A stretch of 64,000 bases of DNA from Prosopocoilus inquinatus (Eukaryota > Arthropoda > Insecta > Coleoptera > Lucanidae), in contig CM069871.1 of assembly GCA_036172665.1 (NCBI GenBank), positions 3,348,001 to 3,412,000 on the forward strand. The letters run 5' to 3'. Position 1 is the first letter of the stretch; the number at the start of each line of letters is the position of its first letter. Both the position numbers and the translations under genes were made by a program. The notes below the pieces were generated by a model that was not told the origin of the DNA, ran no database searches, and was given only the letters and a program-made list of their open reading frames with translations. Of the stretch, positions 55,190 through 64,000 are shown in pieces.

Positions 55190-58100
55190 AAGAGAAGAAG
55201 GCAACGTAAGAACTCAATAGACCAAGAGATCATGATTATTACGAAAGGAAAAGAGGAAGTTGCCCCAAACGAATTAATACAAGCAATTAAATTAAAAAAG
55301 ACTGCAGAAGTAGATGGAAGAGAAGAAGGTGAAAGGAGGAGTCAAATAAAGAAATCAATAGACCAAGAGATCACAAGAGGAACGAAGACAAACGAAGGTG
55401 ACGGAAGAACTCAGATAAAAAGATCAATAGATCAAGAGGTCGCGAGACCAGAGATCGTGGAAGATCAAATATCATCAGAGAAGAAGAGGAAGAAGAACCA
55501 AATGAAGACGACAGAAGAACCAATATACCAAGAGATCATGATCACGATCAAATATTATGAAAGGAAAAGAGGAAGTCACCCCAAACGACTTAATACAGGC
55601 GATTAAATAAAAAAAAGACTGCAGAAGTATTAGGAAAATAGGATCAAGAGCAGAAGGCGAAAGAAGGAGTCAAGTAAAACGATCAATAGACCAAGAGATC
55701 ACGAGACCAGAGAACGTGAAAATCCGGAAGTTACCTCAAACGATAGGCGACAGAAGAACTCAAATGAAAAGATCAATAGATCAAGAGGTCGCGAGACCAG
55801 AGATCATGGAAGGCCAAATATTATCAGAGAAGAAGAGGAAGTTACACCAAATGAAGGCGGCAGAAGAATTCAGATAAACAGATCAATATGCCAAGAGATC
55901 ATGATCACGATCAAATATTACGAAAGGAAAAGAGGAAGTCACCCCAAACGAATTAATACAGGCGATTAAATAAAAAAAAGATTGCAGAAGTATTAGGAAA
56001 ATAGGGTCAAGAGGAGAAGGTGAAAGGAAGAATACGATAAAAAGATCAACAGACCAAGAGATCTCGAGACCAGAGATCGTGAAAATCCAGAAGTTACCTC
56101 AAACGATAGGCGACAGAATAACTCAAATGAAAAGATCAATAGATCAAGAGGTCGCGAGACCAGAGATCGTGGAAGGCCAAATATTATCAGAGAAGAAGAG
56201 GAAGTTACACCAAATGAAGGCGACAGAAGAACTCAGATAAACAGATCAATGTACCAAGAGATCATGATCACGATCAAATATTATGAAAGGAAAAGAGGAA
56301 GTCACCCCAAACGAATTAATACAGGCGATTAAATAAAAAAAAGATTGCAGAAGTATTAGGAAAATAGGGTCAAGAGGAGAAGGCGAAAGGAAGAATCAGA
56401 TAAAAAGATCAACAGACCAAGAGATCTCGAGACCAGAGATCGTGAAAATCCAGAAGTTACCTCAAACGATAGGCGACAGAATAACTCAAATGAAAAGATC
56501 AATAGAACAAGAGGTCGCGAGACCAGAGATCATGGAAGGCCAAATATTATCAGAGAAGAAGAGGAAGTTACACCAAATGAAGGCGGCAGAAGAATTCAGA
56601 TAAACAGATCAATATGCCAAGAGATCATGATCACGATCAAATATTATGAAAGGAAAAGAGGAAGTCACCCCAAACGACTTAATACAGGCGATTAAATAAA
56701 AAAAAAGACTGCAGAAGTATTAGGAAAATAGGATCAAGAGCAGAAGGCGAAAGGAGGAGTCAAGTAAAACGATCAATAGACCAAGAGATCACGAGACCAG
56801 AGATCGTGAAAATCCGGAAGTTACCTCAAACGATAGGCGACAGAAGAACTCAAATGAAAAGATCAATAGATCAAGAGGTCGCGAGACCAGAGATCGTGGA
56901 AGATCAAATATCATCAGAGAAGAAGAGGAAGTTTCACCAAATGAAGACAGAAGAACTCAGATAAACAGATCAATATACCAAGAGATCATTATCACGATCA
57001 AAGTCACCCCAAACGAATTAATACAGGCAATTAAATAAAAAAAAGACTGCTGAAGTATTAGGAAAATAGGATCAAGGGGAGAAGGCGAAAGGAGGAGTCA
57101 GATAAAACGATCAGTAGACCAAGAGATCACGAGACCAGAGATCGTGAAAACCCGGAAGTTACCCCAAACGAAGGTGACAGAAGAATTCAGATGAAAAGAT
57201 CAATAGACCAAGAGATTATGAACGATCGAATATTATGAAAGGAAAAGAGGAAGTCACCTCAAACGAATTCATATAGACAACTAAAAAAAATTACTACAGA
57301 ATTATTTGGAAAATAGGATCTCGAGGAGAAGACGAACGGAAGAGTCAAATAAAAAGAACAATCGTTCGAGAGGTCACGGGACTAAAATCATGAAAAATCA
57401 AATATCATGATAGGAGAAGAGGAAGTTGCTCTAGACGAAGTAAAAATGAGATTTTGATTTGATTAGGGATCAAAAGAAGTAGGCGAAAGGAGACGTGACA
57501 GATGAAAGGATCAACGGACGAGGCCAAAGATCAAATATCATCAAAGGAGTAAAATAGGCAATGAAAAAAAAAATGAAAATTAGGAACAGTAGCAGACGGA
57601 TGAACAGAAGAAGGCGAAAAGAGGACGAGTCAGATTAAAAAAAAACCAACAGACCAAAGATCATGAAGTAACTTCGAACGAAGTAAAACAGGCAGTTAAA
57701 AGACTGATCACAAAATTAAGAAAAGCAGCGAGATATAAAAACGACGTAAAATGAAACAGATCATCAGAGCAGAAAAGGAAGTTACCCCAGACGAATGAAA
57801 ATAGGCAATCAAAAAAAAAAATTACTACGGAATTATTAGGAGAATGGGATCAAGAGGAGAAGGCGAAAGGAAGAGTCAAATGACAATAACAATGGTCCAA
57901 GGAGTCACGAAACTAAAGATCATGAAAAATCAAAAAATATCATGAAAGGGGAAGAGGATGTTATTCCAAACGAAGTAAATATGAGATTTTGATTTGATTA
58001 GGAAAAATGGCAGAGAGATCAAGAGCAGAAGGCGGAGAAGGAGACGTCTCAGATGAAAAGATCAACGGACGAGGCCAAAGATCAAATATCATGAGAGAAG

Positions 58101-58960
58101 TAAAATAGTCAATGAAAAAAAAAAAAATGAGAATAGAATATTAGGAATAGTAGCAGACGGATCGAGAGAACAAGTTACCCCAAACGAAGTAAAATAGTCA
58201 GTTAAAAAAAATGATTCCAGAATTATTAGGAAAATAGGACCAAGAAGAGAAGGAGAAAGGAGAAGTCAGAGGATCAAGGATCAATGGCCACAGGACTAAA
58301 GATCATGAAAGATGACAATTCGCATACCAAGAAAAGGGAAGAGGAAGTTAGTTCAAAAATGAGAATTTGATTTGATTAGGAAAAGTGGCAGAGGGATCAA
58401 GAGAAGAAGGCGGAGAAGGAGACGTCTGAAAAGATGAAAAGATCAATGGACGAGGCCAAAGATCAAAATATCATGAGAGGAGTAAACCAGGTAATGAAAA
58501 AAAAAAGAGAATAGAATATTAGGAATAGTAACAGACGGATCGAGAGAAGAAGTTTCCCCAAACGAAGTAAAATAGTCAATTGAAAAAATGATTCCAGAAT
58601 TATTAGGAAAATAGGACCAAGAGGAGAAAGGAAAAGATCACGAAAGGTGACAGTTCGTGTATCATGAAAAGGGAAGAGGAAGTTACTTCAAACGAAGTAG
58701 AAATGAGAATTTGATTTGATCAGGAAAAGTGGCAGAGGCTTCAAGAGAAGAAATCTCATGAAAGGAGTAGAATAGGCAATGACGGTTCAAGAGAAAAGCG
58801 CGAAAGTATGATGAGTCAGATAAAAAAAGGAGCAACAGATCAAAAGGTCACTAGGCCAAAGACCATGAAGTAACTTCGAACGAAGTAAAAAAAAAAAACG
58901 CAACTAAAAGAATAAGCACAGAAATAAGCAAAGCAGCGAGACATGTCGACGCAAAATCCA
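55190..58960 (+). repeat. Purine-rich satellite, 363-bp period decaying downstream
   Basis: The plus strand is overwhelmingly A and G for about 3.8 kb. GAAAGGAAAAGAGGAAG recurs at 55,559, 55,922, 56,285 and 56,648 (exact 363 spacing), with outliers at 55,243 and 57,237. Shared boxes are ACCAAGAGATCA, GACCAGAGATCGTG and CCAAACGAATTAATACAGGC. After 57.3 kb a second, looser repeat with TTTGATTTGATTAGG appears (57,452, 57,984, 58,365 and 58,706). A 124-codon highly charged frame (55,232-55,606) is the longest; stops recur in each unit. Confidence 0.93.
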
Positions 58961-59574
58961 AATATAAAGAAGTAGATCGACGAAGACTTAGGGAGCCAAC
59001 AGGTTGTTACGCTTGCTACAATGGGATCTCGAAATGTTTCTTTTTTATTTATTTATCGTTATTAAAATCCACTAGGGCGGCTGTAAGTAACAATGAAGAT
59101 GCCGATGGTCAGAACGAGATGAAACGTTTAAAATAAAATCTAGTGATGTCATCGTAAGCAACTCAAAAATAATTAAAGAAAATGTTTTTTTTTTTTTGGA
59201 AATGTTGGTTTTATCTTCATGTAGAGAGAAAGAAAGAAAGCAAGCAAAAATTGGCAAACAACGGTCACTTACAAATTAGAGATATTTTAAGTGCAACAGC
59301 CTTGCTTGCGACGTTAATTGAAAAAAGTACGACCAATTAAAAGGGGAAAACGTTAGCAGCAAAAGTAAGAAGAAGATTTGTTACTGTGGGCTCGGGGAAA
59401 TCCTTTATACTTTGCATACAAGGCCACAAGAAAAACTCTGAAACATAATAAAGAAATCTACATTATTTAGGTGTTTGATGAAAATTGCAAAGGAAGGAAA
59501 TTATTGGGAAAAACAGGAGAGGATCTTAGGCATGACAAAACCAGAAAAGTCACGTGACAAAAAAATCAATAAAT
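58961..59574. other. Noncoding spacer
   Basis: It contains a degenerate GAAGATG...GAAACG motif (59,094-59,127) and a GAAA-type run near 59,226. No gene. Confidence 0.4.
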
Positions 59575-59864
59575 TAGTTTCAACTCGGTTTCGATTGCAG
59601 TGGACTTTCCGAGCATCTCCTGTACAGCAGTTTCGGCTGTATTTGGGGGTTCCTCAGCAAGGGAGTAGCTCGCGAACCCACTACAATCCAACTATACTCT
59701 GTTCTTTAATTCAGGGGACTACTTTGAAGTTTTGGTTTATGCTAAAAACGAGCTCTGCGCATGACAAAGTTCATTGTTTTACCAATGACTAATTCAACCA
59801 TTTAAAAAAAAAAGTTGCGAATCGTTTTTTTGCTCGAAAAGCGATCGCGGAATGTCGCTGCTTA
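59575..59864. repeat. Diverged hairpin-family fragments
   Basis: GATTGCAGTGGACTTTCCGA, CCTGTACAGCAGTTTCGGCT and CCTCAGCAAGGGAGTAGCTC resemble one arm of the hairpin at 20.2 kb. GTTGCGAATCG and AAAAGCGATCGCGGAATGTC resemble its outer part. Confidence 0.55.
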
Positions 59865-60086
59865 CGGCCATTTTCACAATCAGACTTTAAGGAAGCTTTA
59901 ATTTAAAGTCACTTTAAATATAGGAAAGTAAATGTATTTTCTTTTTTAATTTTGTTGCAAATCGTCTGTCCTATTGCAATGTCAGGTCAAAAAGCGATCG
60001 TAAGATGTCGCTGTTTTATCTGTGTATTTTTTTTTTTTTTAGGTTAAAGTAACTTTAAATTTAAAGTCTGATTATGAAAGCGGCCC
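59865..60086. mobile_element. GGGCC-type MITE carrying a nested insertion
   Basis: Left CGGCCATTTTCACAATCAGA, right TCTGATTATGAAAGCGGCCC. TTA on both sides (59,862-59,864 and 60,087-60,089). An 82-base piece of the hairpin family interrupts its centre. Confidence 0.8.
59941..60022 (+). mobile_element. Hairpin-family fragment inserted in a MITE
   Basis: TTGTTGCAAATCG, CCTATTGCAATGTCAGGTCA and AAGCGATCGTAAGATGTCGC match the foldback at 50.4-50.9 kb. TGTATTTT occurs on both sides (59,933-59,940 and 60,023-60,030), consistent with an 8-base duplication, though a T-rich site makes slippage possible. Confidence 0.7.
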
Positions 60087-60089
60087 TTA

Positions 60090-61489
60090 ATCTTTTCGAA
60101 ACAAGTTTTATTTATCGGCAGTCCAGTTTCTGGAGTTGTACAAATTTAAAAAATATTTCTCGAACAGTTTCTTCTGAACTGAATCAAATTACGACATGAT
60201 AAAGCAGTATTCGTTTCGTGTTTCACTCCCCGTTTGCGTGAAAACAAGAGAAAACAACAGGCGACACAGACATCATGGAAAATTAGAAAACGAAAAGAAG
60301 TAGGAAACTTTTAGGTGTAATAAAAGGCAGTACAGCCTTATTAAATTCGCCGTAAAATTTAGATCCTTATAACTGGTAAGTAAGGGAACATGCACGCTAG
60401 TTTATTGTACTGTACTTATAAAGTTATTGCGGCAAGTATGGAAATATTAAAACACAGAAAAATTACTACTTTACTTGCAAGAACATGCAGAGAAACAAAC
60501 ACCTAATGAAGAGGTACTTATTTCGATTTGCGCAGATAATAGAAAAAAAATCGATGGAAGAAGTTGATGAGAACGTGAAAAATATAAAATGAAACCTTCA
60601 CTTTACCTTTTTCTTTTTTTTTTTTTTTTTAATTAGTATAACTCAACTGAAAAGATTAATGATGAAAATGAAAAAAGACGAGTGTGTTTTGTGGAACTGC
60701 GATGGAAAGAAGTATTTTTTAAAGGCCGGATCCAATTTTCCTTGAGTTCGACTTTTCTGGGGTCGTTTCTTCTCCTCTTGTGTTCATATTGCATTGGTCG
60801 CTTTCCCCCTTGCTTTTTTTATTTACATTTTTTTATAAACGGAGTTGGAACCGTCGTTCTTCAAGACTATTCCATTCCAAGTTAATTTCTATCGATTTTC
60901 TTTGGCCCGTCTTCCATTTGTTTTTTTTTTTTCTCTTATACTTTCGTTCTCGTTTATTGAATTCTAAAACGTCATAGACAGATTCATCTTGAAGAGTACT
61001 TTAAGAAACCTAAATGGCATGATTAGGAAAGCCTATATTCGAGCGCCTTTAAATTAACATGGGATTTCCTATGTTGCGCTTCAAAAATGCAACACCCTGT
61101 ATACAAATTCTTGCAGTGTTGATTAACCAGTCCAGTTATTTGACGCAGACGAGTATTGTACATGACGTGCGTGTATTCTTTCATGAACTGGACTGTACTC
61201 CTTGAATCGCAAACAAAAAAAATTATGATTAACAAAATGACGCTTTTGCATCATTTTCTTTTTTTTTTGGAGAAACGCTTCCTACGCGCACAATTTCCTT
61301 CAACTTGACATTGAGCAGGGTGGACAACTGACTTTTAACCGAATTTTTTGCCAGTAATTTGTTGCGAAAAAACTGGAGATGAAAGCCTTGAAAGGTTGTT
61401 TCAAACGCATACAGATATTTCACGAGGCTGTTCTCCTAAAAATTCATCGTTTTTACTTCAACTTATTATTTATAATTGGGCGAGTTATA
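60090..61489. other. Unique noncoding stretch
   Basis: T-rich runs near 60,615-60,630 and 60,921. AACACCCTGTATAC near 61,092 is an isolated CAGGGTG end. Frames of up to 85 codons show no domains. Confidence 0.4.
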
Positions 61490-61741
61490 AAACTGCAACT
61501 TATCACCAATTTGTCTTCTTCTTTCTCTTTCTTATGATTTTTTACATCTTGCCTCTTCGTCATTGCTTTTTTTTGTCAGTATTTTCTTGGCATCGCCAGT
61601 TTTAAAACTGCAACGTATCTCCAGTTTGTCTCTCTCTTTCTTATGATTTTTACTTCTTGCCTTTTCGTCATTCTTTTTGTCATTATTCTCATAGCATCAG
61701 CTGTTTTAAAATTGCAACTTATCTCCAGTTTGTCTCTCTCT
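61490..61741. repeat. About 110-bp tandem repeat, about 2.5 copies
   Basis: TTTAAAACTGCAAC or a close variant, then CTCCAGTTTGTCTCTCTCTT, TTATGATTTTT and CTTTTCGTCATT, recurs near 61,493, 61,602 and 61,705. It leads into the larger array and shares its first bases. Confidence 0.75.
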
Positions 61742-64000
61742 TTCTTATGATTTTTAATTCTTGTCTCTTCGTCATTATTATTATTTTTTTTTAACTTTTT
61801 TCTTTTTAGTCTTATCACATGATTCGTTCTATTTCTGTGCTAAAAATCGCTTTGTACTTTGTCATAATCCACAGACTTTTGTCAAATTTTGATTTCCTTT
61901 AGCTTTTCCTTCAGTAATCCCTTACGCCTTGGGGGAGGTGGGGGGATGGTTTCTTTTTGCCCACGCATTTTGTTTGCAGCCAAATTTTGACTCCACTCAA
62001 ATCGAGTTGACAATTTTCTTTTCGCTATCAACTTCTTTTCCGTTATTTCCGAATTTCCGTTCCCAAACCAAAACTTCAAGCTGGGTCGTACAAAAAGATT
62101 TAAGCCAGTATTAAATTTAATGCGAAGTTTGATGTGACAGGCGAGACGAGTCACATTGTAAAGCTGGGCTTAAATTTAATCCTGACTTAATAGTCAGTTG
62201 CACCCCGAACACGAGGCGAGCTTAATAAGTGTTTAAGCTTAAGCACTTAAGCTAACCTTAAGCGTTTGCTGCAACACCAAACACAAGGTCAGCTTAATGG
62301 GCGTTTAAGCTTAAGCTAAGCTAAGTTTAAGCGTTTGATGCAATTGGCCGTAAAGTTGCACCAAACACAAATCGAGCTTAATAAGTGTTTAAGCTTAAGT
62401 TAAGCTAACCTTAAGATTTTGGTGCAATTGGCTATAAAGTTGCGCCAAACGCTTGGGGGCTAGCTTAACCTTAAGCACCGCTTAGAATACGAATTACTGA
62501 ATCTTGTATAACCTCAAATAGTACTTAAATTTAAGCCGTTTCTTACGATTTTCACTTCTTGCCTCTTCGTCATTATTATTATTTTTTTTTAACTTTTTTC
62601 TTTTTAGTCTTATCACATGATTCGTTCTATTTCTGTGCTAAAAATCGCTTTGTACTTCGTCATAATCCACAGACTTTTTGTCAAATTTTGATTTCCTTTG
62701 GCTTTTCCTTCAGCAATCCCTTACGCCTTGGGGGAGGGGGCGGGGATGGTTTATTTTTGCCCACGTATTTTGTTTGCAACCAAATTTTGACTTCATTCAA
62801 ATCGCGTTGATAATGGTTAACTTCTTTTCCATTATTTCCAAATTTCCATTTCCAAACCAAGACTTCAAGCTGGGTCGTACAAAAAGATTTAAGCCAGTGT
62901 TAAATTTAATGCGAAGTTTGATGTGACAGGCGAGACGAGTCACATTGTAAAGCTGGGCTTAAATTTAATCCTGACTTAATAGTCAGTTGCACCCCGAACA
63001 CGAGGCGAGCTTAATAAGTGTTTAAGCTTAAGCACTTAAGCTAACCTTAAGCGTTTGCTGCAACACCAAACACAAGGTCAGCTTAATGAGCGTTTAAGCT
63101 TAAGCTAAGCTAACCTTAAGCGTTTGGTACAACTGTCCAGAAAAGTTGCACCAAACACAAGGCGAGCTAATAAGTGTTTAAGCTTAAGTTAAGCTAACCT
63201 TAAGATTTTGGTGCAATTGGCTATAAAGTTGCGCCAAACGCTTGGGGGCTACCTTAACCTGAAGCACCGCTTAGAATGCGATTTACTGAATCTTGTATAA
63301 CCTCAAATAGTACTTAAATTTAAGCCGTTTCTTACGATTTTCACTTCTTGCCTCTTCGTCGTTATTATTATTTTTTTTAAACTTTTTTCTTTTTAGTCTT
63401 ATCACATGATTCGTTCTGTTTTTGTGCTAAAAATCGCTTTGTACTTCGTCATAATCCACAGACTTTTTGTCAAATTTTGATTTCCTTTGGCTTTTCCTTC
63501 AGCAATCCCTTACGCCTTGGGGGAGGGGGCGGGGTGGTTTATTTTTGCCCACGTATTTTGTTTGCAACCAAATTTTGACTCCACTCAAATCGAGTTGATA
63601 ATTTTCTTTTCGCTGTCAACTTCTTTTCCGTTATTTCCGAATTTCCATTCCCAAACCAAAACTTCAAGCTGGGTCGTACAAAAAGATTTAAGATGTGACA
63701 GGCGAGACGAGTCACATTGTAAAGGTGAGATTAAATTTAATCCTGACTTAATAGCCGGTTGCGCCCCAAACACAAGGCGAGCTTAATAAGTGTTTAAGCT
63801 TAAGCTAAGCTAACCTTAAGTGTTTGCTGCAACACCAAACACAAGGTCAGCGTAATGAGCTTTTATGCTTAAGCTAAGCTAATCTTAAGCGTTTGATGCA
63901 ACTGGCAGTAAAGTTGCACCAAACACAAAGCGAGCTTAATAAGTGTTTAAGCTTAAGCTAAGCTAACCTCAAGCGTTTGCTGCAACACCAAACACAAGGT
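61742..64000 (+). repeat. 790-bp macro-repeat, almost three units, running off the window
   Basis: Units start near 61,742, 62,541 and 63,330; the anchor CTTATCACATGATTCGTTCT is at 61,811, 62,609 and 63,398. Each has a T-rich head with CCTTACGCCTTGGGGGAGG and a tail of several imperfect foldbacks made of GTTGCACCAAACAC, GTTTAAGCTTAAGC and GCTAACCTTAAGCGTTTG. Small frames of 60-99 codons appear in all units and are by-products. Confidence 0.93.

Overview
The window looks like a gene-poor, repeat-dense stretch of an animal nuclear genome, most probably an insect (a beetle would fit, but this is inference). It is A+T-rich and has no long conserved open frame. It contains 3-bp-TSD foldback MITEs, two hAT-type elements with 8-bp target duplications, a tRNA-derived SINE head, microsatellites, satellites, insect-style short introns (51 and 57 nt between good splice signals) and arthropod TCAGT initiator motifs. 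I recognise no protein family with confidence. Almost every open frame is short or is a by-product of a tandem repeat. Gene-like signals are limited to small exon candidates, so the window could be intergenic or lie in a very large intron. Layout, 0-10.7 kb: a tandem array with a repeated CRE-plus-TATA module (1.3-3.6 kb), three adjacent GGGCC-ended MITEs (3.9-4.3 kb), a 284-bp direct repeat (5.0-5.5 kb), a 264-bp triplicate with paired CACGTG sites (6.7-7.5 kb), unique sequence, and a 728-bp tandem duplication (9.2-10.7 kb). 10.7-21.5 kb: a 1.5-kb segmental duplication (10,749 and 15,384, with a third partial copy at 16,916). It carries a candidate first exon on the plus strand and a candidate two-exon fragment on the minus strand, and is interleaved with CAGGGTG-ended elements and two copies of a T-rich long repeat containing a long hairpin. 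21.5-28.7 kb: a candidate plus-strand gene start near 22.48-22.58 kb, nested CAGGGTG repeats, a 1.95-kb element with roughly 480-bp inverted ends, and a candidate recursive splice site at 27,771. 28.7-32.3 kb: a 428-bp satellite of eight units, ended by a foldback element. 32.3-40.6 kb: mostly unique DNA with several foldback elements, a 1.1-kb hAT-like element whose empty site is preserved next door, and a perfect 88-bp-arm palindrome. 40.6-48 kb: pyrimidine-rich tandemly duplicated sequence with decayed protein-like modules, a GATA-type minisatellite and a clean 223-bp hAT MITE. 48-53.7 kb: MITEs, long hairpins, a SINE head and unique sequence. 53.7-59 kb: a 153-bp in-frame minisatellite, then a 3.8-kb strongly purine-biased satellite (363-bp period). 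59-64 kb: a MITE with a nested insertion, unique sequence, and a 790-bp macro-repeat that runs off the window end. A recurring theme is a short CTGANGA-stem-GAAAY motif, resembling a hammerhead ribozyme core, found at six or seven places in both orientations. The elements do not form a pathway. They record repeated rounds of transposition, foldback formation and local duplication around a few possible exons.
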